Source: Rhipicephalus microplus (Eukaryota; Arthropoda; Arachnida; Ixodida; Ixodidae). From it: DNA of 64,000 bases. Of this stretch, positions 44,419 through 57,661 are shown in pieces (within the stretch, counting starts at the first letter, position 1; every line of letters starts with the position of its first letter). The notes under the pieces were generated by a model that saw only the letters and a list, made by a program, of their open reading frames with translations, was not told the DNA's origin and made no database searches. The position numbers and the translations under genes are program-made. The DNA lies in NCBI RefSeq assembly GCF_043290135.1, contig NC_134707.1, positions 84,896,447 to 84,960,446 on the forward strand, in the 5' to 3' direction.

Positions 44419-45755
44419 CCAGTACGCGGAAGCCCTTAGCCATTTGGTTGGACGTTGACTGGGAGGTATTTGAAAAGCCACTTGAGATCCAGACCTTTCT
44501 TTTCTTTACGAAGTTTAGTGTTCTTTTGTTGCATGTCTTTGCATGATGCGTCTTTTGATCTGTGTTTGTAAATAACATGGCTTTCTTTTGGCGCGAAAAG
44601 TTTTATTTAAACGATTAGGCCTATTGTACATCGAGAATAAAGATATACAGACGACATTATATAGGTACGACAATATCCTCAAGAAACACTACAAAGAACA
44701 CAGACTTGCGAACTGCTAGATGGAGGCGTAAAGAGCATCATTTATGACATCAGATATACACTTAACACCAAAAAGTAAAAAAAAGAGGTCAGGACCTGAG
44801 CTATTGAGATGAAGTCCCGACCACAAAAAAAGAAAAAAACAGATTCAGAACTATAGAGGCGCCCTCCGCTTTTGTTCATCTGGAAGGGGGGGGGGGATGG
44901 GCGCATTCGACTCTACTATACTAATCGTCGAGTGGTCTCGCCACCTTCCCCGAGACGCCAGTAAGCTTACGTTGGTGCTCCGTTTTACAGTGAAAGCTGT
45001 GTATAACTTGAAAAATTCGTATAGTGGTGGTGTCACGAGCGGTCTCCACTGGCTCTTTTATCAGTTACTCACTCGCAGCGTCGTATGCACGCCGTCGGCA
45101 GCGCTTTGGGTTATTCCCTTAACTTCTGCGCGATAGCAGAGGTTAAGGCAATGACGTTACCGTGCAGGAAACATTAGTCGCGGACAGTGCCCTATAGTTT
45201 AGCGGTACAGAATTTACGTTCCCCGGACAGGATGGTGGCGCCACCTATCAAAGTGTTTATGTGTAATAAAAGTGAGAAGGATATTAAAACGAGATTATCA
45301 GCCTGTGTTACCGCGCGAAGTATTGTTACACGTTTATTTTATTAATAACGAAAGTAACTAAATACGAACAACGCACCAAATGCGAAAAACTCCAGGTTTC
45401 CGATTTGTTTACATTGATGTTGTAGTTAGGCCTAAACACGTTGGAAATGGGCAGCTATCTCAGAGACTGCGCCAACTTAATTGTATGCTCTTTCGTAGAA
45501 GCTAACTGAAGGCAAGCGAAGGCACTTTAAACAATCGTTTGCTGCAAAGTGAATCTTTCAACAACCACGTCACTTCAAAGGGGGCATCCCAGAGCGCCAC
45601 CATGTGTGACGTTAAATAGTGCACGTACAGTAAGCGGTACGGGTAACATATACGTATCTGCGCATGCACACTTCACGCTATCACGGTACGTCCGGGGTAC
45701 ACTAACTGTTTGATAGACAGTTATAGTAGGCGAGCGTGTTCGAGAGCTTCTCCTG

Positions 45756-46464
45756 TTACCTTCCACATAGGTGTGCCACGGACAACTCGAGAAGAATGCC
45801 GGAAGTGAGAAGGTGAGACAGCTCGCATTCGGCGGGCTGATGCTGCAATCCGGGCACAAAAACAAGCCCGGTAGGCCAAGTGCCGGCAGCAACTGCGTAC
45901 GGATAATCCACGAACCTTCGAAGCAAAGCTAAATTGCCAACGGGAATGCAGGTGCTGGTGACGGGCAGATCCTGCACACTATATACGCCGCCAAGTACAT
46001 TCGCATTGTTAAACGTTTGTAACGTCGTTGCGCCGTCTGCGTGGTGCATGAGTGTGGAAAACAAAGGGGTTTCACCATGCTCTGCTCCCGCAGAGACTAC
46101 ATGCCCTTTTTGAGATGCCTTAACGTCAGATTCACTCGGCATTTTAAACACTGGATTCTTTGTTTCGTACATACGAAGAAATGGTGTGGTAAGATATTCG
46201 CCGCTGGTTCTCGTTTTTTTCCCTTAAGCACAGCGCTAAGGTATCAGATACAATCGCCACGTCTACGCGGAATTCTCGAGCCTTTGTACGCAGTGCCCAA
46301 AAACACCTTGCGAGATTGCGTGCGCGAACTCTACAATAAGTGGATGCTGGGCGCTTATACGACGTCCACCGCCCCGCGACAGTTTTTGGTTGGGTGTCGT
46401 CAGCAAGGGAATCTTTTATGGAAGATATGTTGCGCAAGTCTTTTCGCAAATGCTGCATCAGCAA
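45756..46464 (-). pseudogene. Minus-strand ORFs, unit 6
   Basis: Two overlapping frames: 46464-46144 (106 aa, MLMQHLRKDLRNISSIKDS) and 46172-45756 (138 aa), which ends early after AHLCGR. The 29-bp overlap is where the solitary copy at 7703-8452 has a single fused frame. Confidence 0.35.
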
Positions 46465-47261
46465 CGCATTGGATGGAATGCAGATCGATGCACTGAGGGA
46501 CGTAACTATAAAGAGGAATAGACGTCGTCGCTATCAAGTTTGAACAAGACTTAGTGATAGCACTTTGAGGCCTTCCGGCGTTTAACTAGGTGAAAAAAGT
46601 TTAAAAATAAAAAGAAACGTCATATTGCAGCTAGTTGTGCCACGTATTTATCAAGGTAAGGGTGCACGGTATTATTTTGCAATTCTTCAATACATACGGT
46701 ATATTTGAAATCTAATAAGAGACGCAGATTCTTAGCGAATGCACGGACGCGCAAAAAAAAGTGGCTGCCAACTCATTTTAACACCCGAGCATGATGGCTG
46801 ATTTGTATCGCCAATTTCAATTCTGTGAGGCAAGTGTATCGCTGCCGTGGCGTTTTGGAAAGGCTGACTCTTTATAGACTCGCTAAATTGTGTCCGGCAC
46901 TGTGGTATCGTGCGGTAAAAAAAACCGGTTAGCTAGAAAAATATCTGATTTGGGGTTGAAAGGAAGCGTGCTACACTGACGACTGCATGAACGTGTCGCG
47001 TGTGGTCGTTTGCTGCGTCAGCGCGACCGCAGCGCCAGCTTTTCCAGTGGTTGCCCTCACCAGAACTCGTTTGGCCAACCAGCTCCTGTTCCGACAGCGA
47101 GAGTGGGCCTCATTGGCGGGCGCTGTTGGTGACGTCACTGCTTGAGTGAAAGGAGAGATAGACAAGAGCTCAGTCGGCTGCTGGCTTCGGCATTGAACGC
47201 GCGTGCGCTACGTTGGGAGAAAAAAAAGTATTGCTTCCCGTAAGTACACCGCTTTACCGTC

Positions 47262-47729
47262 ATGCCCGTCAACCGTGCCCCGACTATTGACGATCTTATT
47301 TCGCAGGCTCAAGGGAAGATGCAGAACGCCTCCAGCCTGCTTCGGTACGTCTTGCTCGCGGAGAATTTGAAGATATGGGTCCCATGTGACGATTCCTCAA
47401 GCGGCGATTCATCGAGCGATGACTCGTCCAGTGAAGATTCATGGAGCGATGACTCATCGACTGACGATGGTGTGGATTCGCCACCTGCTGTTTCTGGCGC
47501 TGGAGTCGAGGTAGGTAATGCAAAGGCGTCTACTGGATCTGATACCGTCTGTAGCGTTTTACCGTCTGTTTCAGATGACGACGCGGGACCACCGTGCAAG
47601 CGTCGCAGACTGGACGACTTCCATGGCGAGTGGCGAGGTGACACGGACGATTTGAATACCCTAGAGCCCAGACCAGGACCAAGCGGCTTTCAGGACGACT
47701 CCTCGGAAAAAGACGACGGTGACGTCTAG
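47262..47729 (+). CDS. Acidic protein, unit 6, intact (155 aa)
   Basis: Variant with NASSLLRYVLLAENL, CDDSSSGDSSSDDSSSEDS and DSPPAVSG. The basic cluster and acidic tail are complete, ending QDDSSEKDDGDV (one Glu to Lys change). Confidence 0.5.
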   Translation: MPVNRAPTIDDLISQAQGKMQNASSLLRYVLLAENLKIWVPCDDSSSGDSSSDDSSSEDSWSDDSSTDDGVDSPPAVSGAGVEVGNAKASTGSDTVCSVLPSVSDDDAGPPCKRRRLDDFHGEWRGDTDDLNTLEPRPGPSGFQDDSSEKDDGDV

Positions 47730-49015
47730 CCAGTACGCGGGGCGCCCTTAGCCATTTGGTTGGACGTTTACTGGGAGGTATTTGAAAAGCCACTTAAGAT
47801 CCAGACCTTTCTTTTCTTTACGAAGTTTAGTGTTCTTTTGTTGCATGTCTTTGCATGATGCGTCTTTTGATCTGTGTTTGTAAATAACATGTATTTCTTT
47901 TGGCGCAAAAAGTTATATTTAAACGATTAGGCCTATTGTACATCGAGAATAAAGATATACAGACGACATTATATAGGTACGACAATATCCTCAAGAAACA
48001 CTACAAAGAACACAGACTTGCGAACTGCTAGATGGAGGCGTAAAGAGCATCATTTATGACATCAGATATACACTTAACACCAAAAAGTAAAAAAAAGAGG
48101 TCAGGACCTGAGCGATTGAGATGAAGTCCCGACCACAAAAAAAGAAAAAAAAACAGATTCAGAACTATAGCGGCGCCCTCCGCCTTTGTTCATCTGGAAG
48201 GGGGGGGGGATGGGCGCATTCGACTCTAATATACTTAACGTCGAGTGGTCTCGCCACCTTCCCCGAGACGCCAGTAAGCTTACGTTGGTGCTCCGTTTTA
48301 CAGTGAAAGCTGTGTATAACTTGAAAAATTCGTATAGTGGTGGTGTCACGAGCGGTCTCCACTGGCTCTTTTATCAGTTAATCACTCGCACGCGTCGTAT
48401 GCACGCCGTCGGCAGCGCTTTGGGTTATTCCCTTAACTTCTGCGCGATAGCAGAGGTTAAGGCAATGACGTTACCGTGCAGAAAACATTAGTCGCGGACA
48501 GTGCCCTATAGTTTAGTGGTACAGCATTTACGTTCCCCGGACGGGATGGTGGCGCCACCTATCAAAGTGTTTATGTGTAAGAAAAGGGAGAATGATATTA
48601 AAACGAGATTATCAGCCTGTGTTACCACGCGAAGTATTGTTACACGTTTATTTTATTAATAATGAAAGTAAATAAATAGGAACAACGCACCAAATGCGAA
48701 AAAATCCAGGTTTCCGACTTGTTTACATTGATTTTGTATTTAGGCCTAAACACGTTAGAAATGGGCAGCTATCTCAGAGACTGCGCCAACTTAATTGTAT
48801 GCTCTGTCGTAGAAGCTAACTGAGGGCAAGCGAAGGCACTTTAAACAGTCGTTTGCTGCAAAGTGAATCTTTCAACAACCACGTCACTTCAAAGGGGGCA
48901 TCCCAGAGCGCCACCATGTTTGACGTTAAATTGTGCACGTACAGTAAGCGGTACGGGTAACATATACGTATCTGCGCATGCAAACTTCACGCTATCACGG
49001 TACGTCCGGGGTACA

Positions 49016-49778
49016 CTAACTGTTTGATAGACAGTTATAGTAGGCGAGCGTGTTCGAGAGCTTCTCCTGTAACCTTCCACATGGGTGTGCCACGGACAAC
49101 TCGAGAAGAATGCCGGAAGTGAGAAGGTGAGACAGCTCGCATTCGGCGGGCTGATGCTGCAATCCGGGAACAAAAACAAGCCCGGTAGGCCAAGTGCCGG
49201 CAGCAACTGCGTACGGATAATCCACGAACCTTCGAAGCTAAGCTAAATTGCCAACGGGAATGCAGGTGCTGGTGACGGGCAGATCCTGCACACTATATAC
49301 GCCGCCAAGTACATTCGCATTGTTAAACGTTTGTAACGTCGTTGCGCCGTCTGCGTGGTGCATGAGTGTGGAAACCAAAGGGGTTTCACCATGCTCTGCT
49401 CCCGCAGAGACTACAAGCCCTTTTTGAGATGCCTTAACGTCAGATTTACTCGGCATTTTAAACACTGGATTCTTTGTTTCGTACATACGAAGAAATGGTG
49501 CGGTCAGATGTTCGCCGCTGGTTCTCGTTTTTTTCCCCTAAGCACAGCGCTAAGGTATCAGATACAATCGCGGCGTCTACGCGGAATTCTCCAGCCTTTG
49601 TACGCAGTGCCCAAAAACACCTTGCGAGATTGCGTGCGCGAACTCTACAATAAGTGGATGCTGGGCGCTTATACGACGTCCACCGCCCCGCGACAGTTTT
49701 TATTTGAGTGTCGTCAGCAAGGGAATCTTTCACGGAAGATATGTTGCGCAAGTCTTTTCGCAAATGCTGCATCAGCAA
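49016..49778 (-). pseudogene. Minus-strand ORFs, unit 7, stop in the middle
   Basis: 106-codon upstream frame 49778-49458 is open. The downstream frame stops after CIPVGNLA (TTCGAAGCTAAGC on +), splitting it into 82 and 69 codons. Confidence 0.35.
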
Positions 49779-50576
49779 CGCATTGGATGGAATGCAGGTC
49801 GATGCACTAAGGGACGTAACTATAAAGAGGAATAGACGTCGTCGCTCTCAAGTTTGAACAAGACTTAGTGACAGCACTTTGAGGCCTTCCGGCGTTTAAC
49901 TAGGTGAAGGTAGTTTCAAAATAAAAAGAAACGTCATATTGCAGCTAGTTGTGCTACGTATTTATCAAGGTAAGGGTGCACGGTAATATTTTGCAATTCT
50001 TCAATACATACGGTATATTTGAAATCTAATAAGAGACGCAGAGTCTTAGCGAATGCACGGATGCCCAAAAAAAAGTGGCTGCCAAATCATTTTAACACCC
50101 AAGCATGATGGCTGATTTGTTTCGCCAATTTCCATTTTGTGAGGCAAGTGTATCACTGCCGTGGCGTTTTGGAAAGGCTGACTCATTACAGACTCGCTAA
50201 ATTCTGTCCGGCACTGTGGTATCGTGCGGTAAAAAAAACCGGTTAGCTAGAAAAATATCTGATTTGGGGTTGAAAGGAAGCGTGCCACACTGACGACTGC
50301 ATGAACGTGTCGCGTGTGGTCGTTTGCTGCGTCAGCGCGACCGCAGCGCCAGCTTTTCCAGTGGTTGCCCTCACCAGAACTCTTTTGGCCAACCGGCTCC
50401 TGTTCCGATAGCGAGAAGGGGCCTCATTGGCGGGCGCTGTTGGTGACGTCACTGCTTGAGTGAAAGGAGAGAGAGACAAGAGCTCAGTCGGCTGCTGACT
50501 TCGGCATTGAACGCACGTGCGCTACGTTGGGAGAAAAAAAAAGTATTGCTTCCCGTAAGTACACCGCTTTATCGTC

Positions 50577-51044
50577 ATGCCCGTCAACCGTGCCCCGACT
50601 ATTGACGATCTTATTTCGCAGGCTCAAGGGAAGATGAAGAACACCTCGAGCCTGCTTCGCTACGTTTTGCTCGCGGAGAGTTTGAAGATATGGGTCCCGT
50701 GTGACGATTCCTCAAGCGGCGATTCATCGAGCGATGACTCGTCCAGTGAAGATTCATGGAGCGATGACTCATCGACTGACGATGGTGCGGATTCGCCACC
50801 TGCTGTTTCTGGCGCTGGAGTCGAGGTAGGTAATGCAAAGGCGTCTAGTGGATCTGATACCGTGTGTAGGGTTTTACCGTCTGTTTCAGATGACGACGCC
50901 GGACCGCTGTGCAAGCGTCGCAGACTGAACGACTTCCATGGCGAGTGGCGAGGTGACACGGACGATTTGAATACCCTAGAGCCCAGACCAGGACCAAGCG
51001 GCTTTCAGGACGACTCCTCGGAAGAAGACGACGGTGACGTCTAG
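50577..51044 (+). CDS. Acidic protein, unit 7, intact (155 aa)
   Basis: Very close to unit 6; differences include GKMKNTSS, NAKASSGSDT, AGPLCKRRRLNDF and the unmutated tail QDDSSEEDDGDV. Confidence 0.5.
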   Translation: MPVNRAPTIDDLISQAQGKMKNTSSLLRYVLLAESLKIWVPCDDSSSGDSSSDDSSSEDSWSDDSSTDDGADSPPAVSGAGVEVGNAKASSGSDTVCRVLPSVSDDDAGPLCKRRRLNDFHGEWRGDTDDLNTLEPRPGPSGFQDDSSEEDDGDV

Positions 51045-52332
51045 CCAGCACGCGGGGCGCCCTTAGCCATTTGGTTGGACGTTCACTGGGAGGTATTTGA
51101 AAAGCCACTTAAGATCCAGACCTTTCTTTTCTTTACGAAGTTTAGTGTTCTTTTGTTGCATGTCTTTGCATGATGCGTCTTTTGATCTGTGTTTGTAAAT
51201 AACATGTATTTCTTTTGGCGCGAAAAGTTTTATTTAAACGATTAGGCCTATTGTACATCGAGAATAAAGATATACAGACGACAGTATATAGGTACGACAA
51301 TATCCTCAAGAGACACTACAAAGAACACAGACTTGCGAACTGCTAGATGGAGGCGTGAAGAGCATCATTTATGACATGAGATATACACTTAACACCAAAA
51401 ATTAAAAAAAAAAAGAGGTCAGGACCTGAGCTATTGAGATGAAGTCCCGACCACAAAAAAAGAAAAAAAACAGATTCAGAACTCTAGAGGCGCCCTCCGC
51501 TTTTGTTCATCTGGAAGGGGGGGGATGGGCGCATTCGACTCTTCTATACTAATCGTCGAGTGGTCTCGCCACCTTCCCCGAGACGCCAGTAAGCTTACGT
51601 TGGTGCTCCGTTTTACAGTGAAAGCTGTGTATACCTTAAAAAATTCGTATAGTGGTGGTGTCACGAGCGGTCTCCACTGGCTCTTTTATCAGTTAATCAC
51701 TCGCAGCGTCGTATGCACGCCGTCAGCAGCGCTTTGGGTTATTCCCTTAACTTCTGCGCGATAGCAGAGGTTAAGGCAATGACGTTACCGTGCAGGAAAC
51801 ATTAGTCGCGGACAGTGCCCTATAGTTTAGCGGTACAGCATTTACGTTCCCCGGACGGGATGGTGGCGCCACCTATGAAAGTGTTTATGAGTAAGAAATG
51901 TGAGAAGGATATTAAAACAAGATTATCAGCCTGTGTTACCGCGCGAAGTATTCTTACACGTTTATTTTAATAATAATGAAAGTAAATAAATAGGAACAAC
52001 GCACCAAATGCGAAAAACTCCAGGTTTCCGATTTGTTTACATTGATTTTGTAGTTAGGCCTAAACACGTCAGAAATGGGCAGCTATCTCAGAGACTGCGC
52101 CAACTTAATTGTATGCCCTGTCGTAGAAGCTAACTGAAGGCAAGCGAAGGCACTTTAAACAGTCGTTTGCTGCAAACAAAGTGAATCTTTCAACAACCAC
52201 GTCACTTCAAAGGGGGCATCCCAGAGCGCTACCATGTATGACGTAAATAGCGCACGTACAGTAAGCGGTACGGGTAACATATACGTATCTGCGCATGCAC
52301 ACTTCACGCTATCACGGTACGCCCGGGGTACA

Positions 52333-53166
52333 CTAACTGTTTGATAGACAGTTATAGTAGGCGAGCGTGTTCGAGAGCTTCTCCTGTAACCTTCCACATG
52401 GGTGTGCCACGGACAACTCGAGAAGAATGCCGGAAGTGAGAAGGTGAGACAGCTCGCATTCGGCGTGCTGATGCTGCAATCCGGGCACAAAAACAAGCCC
52501 GGTAGACCAAGTGCCGGCAGCAACTGCGTACGGATAATCCACGAACCTTCGAAGCAAAGCTAAATTGCCAACGGGAATGCAGGTGCTGGTGACGGGCAGA
52601 TCCTGCACACTATATACGCCGCCAAGTACATTCGCATTGTTAAACGTTTGTAACGTCGTTGCGCCGTCTGCGTGGTGCATGAGTGTGGAAACCAAAGGGG
52701 TTTCACCATGCTCTGCTCCCGCAGAGACTACAAGCCCTTTTTGAGATGCCTTACCGTCAGATTTACTCGGCATTTTAAACACTGGATTCTTTGTTTCGTA
52801 CATACGAAGAAATGGTGCGGTAAGATGTTCGCCGCTGGTTCTCGTTTTTTTCCCCTAAGCACAGCGCTAAGGTATCAGATACAATCGCCACGTCTACGTG
52901 GAATTCTCCGGCCTTTGTACGTAGTGCCCAAAAACACCTTGCGAGATTGCGTGCGCGAACTCTACAATAAGTGGATGCTGGGCGCTTATACGACGTCCAC
53001 CGCCCCGCGACAGTTTTTGGTTGAGTGTCGTCAGTAAGAAAACTTTCACGGAAGATATGTGCGCAAGTCTTTTTGCAAATGCTGCATCAGCAACGCATTG
53101 GATGGCATGCAGGTCGATGCACTGAGGGACGTAACTATAAAGAGGAATAGACGTCGTCACTCTCAA
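52333..53166 (-). CDS. Minus-strand ORF, unit 8 (156 aa)
   Basis: Downstream frame 52803-52333 is complete. Upstream, the shared type B base loss near 53060 shifts the frame, giving the open stretch 53166-52894 that reads the same DNA in another phase. Confidence 0.3.
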
Positions 53167-53894
53167 GTTTGAACAAGACTTAGTGACAGCACTTTGAGGC
53201 CTTCCGGCGTTTAATTAGGTGGAAGTAGTTTCAAAATAAAAAGAAACGTCATATTGCAGCTAGTTTTGCTACGTATTTATCAAGGTAAGGGTGCACGGTA
53301 ATATTTTGCAATGCTTCAATACATACGGTATATTTGAAATATATATTAAGAGACGCAGATTCTTAGCGAATGCACGGATGCGCAAAAAGAAAGTGGCTGC
53401 CAACTCAGTTTAACACCCGAGCATGATGGCTGATTTGTTTCGCCAATTTCAATTTTGTGAGGCAAGTGTATCGCCTCAATGGCGTTTTGGAAAGGCTGAC
53501 TCATTATAGACTCGCTAAATTCTGTCCGGCACTGTGGTATCGTGCGGTAAAAAAAAACCGGTTAGCTAGAAAAATATCTGATTTGGGGTTGAAAGGAAGC
53601 GTGCCACACTGACGACTGCATGAACATGTCGCGTGTGGTCGTTTGCTGCGTCAGCGCGACCGCAGCGCCAGCCTTTCCAGTGGTTGCCCTCACCAGAACT
53701 GGTTTGGCCAACCAGCTCCTGTTCCGACAGCGAGAGTGGGCCTCATTGGTGGGCGCTGTTGGTGACGTCATTGCTTGAGTGAAAGGAGAGAGAGACAAGA
53801 GCTCAGTCGGCTGCTGACTTCGGCATTGAACGCACGTGCGCTACGTTGGGAGAAAAAAAAGTATTGCTTCCCGTAAGTACACCGCTTTATCAAC

Positions 53895-54355
53895 ATGCCC
53901 GTCAACCGTGCCCCGACTATTGACGATCTTATTTCGCAGGCTCAAGGGAACATGCAGAGCACCTCGAGCCTGCTTCGCTACGTCTTGCTCGCGGAGAGTT
54001 TGAAGATATGGGTCCCGTGTGACGATTCCTCAAGCGACGATTCATCGAGCGATGACTCGTCCAGTGAAGATTCATGGAGCGATGGCTCGTCGGCTGACGA
54101 TGGTGCGGATTCGGCACCTGCTGTTTCTAGCGCTGGAGTCGAGGTAGGTAATTCAGAGGCGTCTACTGGATCTGATACCGTCTGTAGGGTTTTATCGTCT
54201 GTTTCAGATGACGACGCCGGAGGGCCGTGCAAGCGTCGCAGACTGGACGACTTCCGTGGCGAGGTGACACGGACGATTTGAATACCCTGGAGCCCAGACC
54301 AGGACCGAGTGGCTTTCAGGACAACTCCTCGGAAGAAGGCGACGGTGACGTCTAG
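53895..54355 (+). pseudogene. Acidic ORF, unit 8, same 7-bp deletion as unit 5
   Basis: 128 residues ending RGEVTRTI at 54281. The displaced remainder to 54355 keeps the tail codons, with one Asp to Gly change (EEGDGDV). Confidence 0.85.
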
Positions 54356-55612
54356 CCAGTACGCGGGGCCCCCTTAGCCATTTGGTTGGACGTTGACTGG
54401 GAGGTATCTGAAAAGCCATTCAAGATTCAGGCTTTTCTTTACGAAGTTTAGTGTTCTTTTGTTGCATGTCTTTGCATGATGCGTCTTTTGATCTGTGTTT
54501 GTAAATAACATGTTCTTTTGGCGCGAAAAGTTTTAATTAAACGATTAGGCCTATTGTACATCGAGAATAAAGATATACAGACGACATTATATAGGTACGA
54601 CAATATCCTCAAGAAACACTACAAAGAACACAGACTTGCGAACTGCTAGATGGAGGCGTAAAGAGCATCATTTATGGCATCAGATATACACTTAACACCA
54701 AAAATTAAAAAAAAAGAGGTCAGGACCTGAGCTATTGAGATGAAGTCCCGACCACAAAAAAAGAAAAAAAAACAGATTCAGAACTATAGAGGCGACCTCC
54801 GCCTTTGTTCATCTGGAAGGGGGGGCGGATGGGCGCATTCGACTCTAGTATACTAATCGTCGAGTGGTCTCGCCACCTTCCCCGAGACGCCAGTAAGCTT
54901 ACGTTGGTGCGTCGTTTTACAGTGAAAGCTGTGTATAACTTGAAAAATTCGTATAGTGGTGGTGTCACGAGCGGTCTCCACTGGCTCTTTTATCAGTTAA
55001 TCACTCGCAGCGTCCTATGCACGCCGTCAGCAGCGCTTTGGGTTATTCCCTTAACTTCTGCGCGATAGCAGAGGTTAAGGCAATGACGTTACCGTGCAGG
55101 AAACATTAGTCGCGGACAGTGCTCTATAGTTTAGCGGTACAGCATTTACGTTCCCCGGACGGCATGGTGGCGCCACCTATCAAAGTGTTTATGAGTAAGA
55201 AAAGTGAGAAGGATATTAAAACGAGATTATCAGCCTGTGTTACCGCGCGAAGTATTGTTACACGTTTATTTCATTAATAATGAAAGTAAATAAATAGGAA
55301 CAACGCACCGAATGCGAAAAACTCCAGGTTTCCCATTTGTTTACATTCATGTTGTAGTTAGGCCTAAACACGTTAGAAATGGGCAGTTATCTCAGAGACT
55401 GCGCCAACTTAATTGTATGCTCTGTCATAGAAGCTAACTGAAGGCAAGCGAAGGCACTTTAAACAGTTGTTTGCTGCAAAGTGAATCTTTCAACAACCAC
55501 GTCACTTCAAAGCGGGCATCCCAGAGCGTCACCATGTTTGACGTTAAATAGTGCACGTACAGTAAGCGGTACGGGTAACATATACGTATCTGCGCATGCA
55601 CACTTCACGCTA

Positions 55613-56396
55613 TCACGGTACGCCCGGGGTACAAAAACTGTTTGATAGACAGTTATAGTAGGCGAGCGGGTTCGAGACCTTCTCCTGTAACCTTCCACAT
55701 GGGTGTGCCATGGACAACTCGAGAAGAATGCCGGAAGTGAGAAGGTGAGACAGCTCGCATTTGGCGGGCTGATGCTGCAGTCGGGGCACAAAAACAAGCC
55801 CGGTAGGCCAAGTGCCGGCAGCAACTGCGTACGGATAATCCAGGAACCTTCGAAGCAAAGCTAAATTGCCAACGGGAATGCAGGTGCTGGTGACGGGAAG
55901 ATCCTGCACACTATATACGCCGCCAAGTCCATTCGCATTGTTAAACGTTTGTAACGTCGTTGCGCCGTCTGTGTGGTGCATGAGTGTGGAAACCAGAGGG
56001 GTTTCACCATGCTCTGCTCCCGCAGAGACTACATGTCCTTTTTGAGATGCCTTAACGTCACATTTACTCGGCATTTTAAACACTGGATACTCTGTTACGT
56101 ACATACGAAGAAATGGTGTGGTAAGATGTTCGCCGCTGGTTCTCGTTTTTTTCCCTTAAGCACAGCGCTAAGGTATCAGATACAATCGCCACGTCTACGC
56201 GGAATTCTCAAGCCTTTGTACGTAGTGCCCAAAAACACCTTGCGAGATTGCGTGCGTGAACTCTACAATAAGTGGATGCTGGGCGCTTATACGACGTCCA
56301 CCACCCCGCGACAGTTTTTGGTTGAGTGTCGTCAGCAAGGAAATCTTTCACGGAAGATATGTTGCGCAAGTCTTTTCGCAAATGCTGCATCAGCAA
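55613..56396 (-). CDS. Minus-strand ORF, unit 9 (163 aa, extended)
   Basis: Downstream frame 56104-55613 starts MYVTEYPVFKMPSKCDVKAS. Its usual stop after CLSNS is read through (GTACAAAAACTG on +), adding FCTPGVP. The upstream frame is shortened to 56396-56208. Confidence 0.3.
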
Positions 56397-57193
56397 CGCA
56401 TTGAATGGAATGCAGGTCGATGCACTGAGGGACGTAACTATAAAGAGGAATAGACGTCGTCGCTCTCAAGTTTGAACAAGACTTTGTGACAGCACTTTGA
56501 GGCCTTCCGGCCTTTAACTAGGTGAAAGTAGTTTCAAACTAAAGAGAAACGTCATATTGCAGCTAGTTGTGCTACGTAATTATCAAGGTAAGGGTGCACG
56601 GTAATATTTTGCAATTCTTCAATACATACGGTAGATTTGAAATCTAATAAGAGACGCAGATTCTTAGCGAATGCACGGATGCGCAAAAAAAAGTGGCTGC
56701 ACTCTCATTTTAACACCCGAGCATGATGGCTGATTTGTTTCGCCAATTTCAATTTTGTGAGGCAAGTGTATCGCTGCCCTGGCGTTTTGGAAAGGCTGAC
56801 TCAATATAGACTCGCTAAATTCTGTCCGGCACTTTGGTATCGTGCGGTAAAAAAGCCTGTTAGCTGGAAAAATATCTGATTTGGGGTTGAAAGGAAGCGT
56901 GCTACACTGACGACTGCATGAACGTGTCGCGTGTGGTCGTTTGCTGCGTCAGCGCGACCGCAGCGCCAGCTTTTCCAGTGGTTGCCCTCACCAGAACTCG
57001 TTTGGCTAACCAGCTCCTGTTCCGACAGCGAGAGTGGGCCTCATTGGCGGGCGCTGTTGGTGACGTCACTGCTTGAGTGAAAGGAGAGTAAGACAAGAGC
57101 TCAGTCGGCTGCTGGCTTCGGTATTCAACGCACGTGCGCTACGTTGGGAGAAAAAAAAAGTATTGCTTCCCGTAAGTACACTGCTTTATCGTC

Positions 57194-57661
57194 ATGCCCG
57201 TCAACCGTGCCCCGACTATTGACGATCTTATTTAACAGGCTCAAGGGAAGATGCAGAACACGTCGAGCCTGCTTCGCTACGTCTTGCTCGCGGAGAGTTT
57301 GAAGATATGGGTCCCGTGTGACGATTCATCAAGCGACGATTCATCGAGCGATGACTCGTCCAGTGAAGATTCATGGAGCGATGACTCGTCGACTGACGAT
57401 GGTGCGGATTCGGCACCTGCTGTTTCAGCCGCTGGTGTCGAGGTAGGTAATGCAGAGGCGTCTACTGGATCTGATACCGTCTGTAGGGTTTAACCGTCTG
57501 TTTCAGATGACGACGCCGGACCGCCGTGCAAGCGTCGCAGACTGGACGACTTCCATGGCGAGTTGCGAGGTGACACGGACGATTTGAATACCCTGGAGCC
57601 CGGATCAGGACCAAGCGGCTTTCAGGACGACTCCTCGGAAGAAGACGACGGTGACGTCTAG
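57194..57661 (+). pseudogene. Acidic ORF, unit 9, two stops
   Basis: TTTCGCAG has become TTTAACAG, so the frame from MPVNRAP stops after DDLI. A second TAA replaces Leu after DTVCRV (57491). An internal frame 57251-57493 from MQNTSS covers 80 residues including the Ser/Asp tract. Both changes fall in stretches bounded by splice-like GT and AG sites. Confidence 0.8.

Larger units (their letters stand above)
41804..45113. repeat. Array unit 5 (type B)
   Basis: Shares derived changes with unit 8, three units away: a stop in the + strand frame after ECRQ, the one-base loss AAGATATGTGCGC, CGCTTCAATGGCG or CGCCTCAATGGCG in the central region, TATCAACATGCCC before the acidic ORF, and the same 7-bp deletion in that ORF. 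Confidence 0.9.
45114..48427. repeat. Array unit 6 (type C)
   Basis: Shares with unit 7 the acidic-ORF variant SSGDSSSDDSS and NAKAS, and a CTGCAAAGTGAAT junction lacking ACAAA near 45547; unit 9 also lacks those bases. Confidence 0.9.
48428..51741. repeat. Array unit 7 (type C)
   Basis: Adjacent sister of unit 6. One inserted base shifts CACTCGCAGCG to CACTCGCACGCG near 48389. Confidence 0.9.
51742..55045. repeat. Array unit 8 (type B)
   Basis: Partner of unit 5. Distinct in GAAATATATATTAAGAG near 53336 and in a shortened segment after the acidic ORF (AAGATTCAGGCTTTTCTTTACG, about 54421). Confidence 0.9.
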
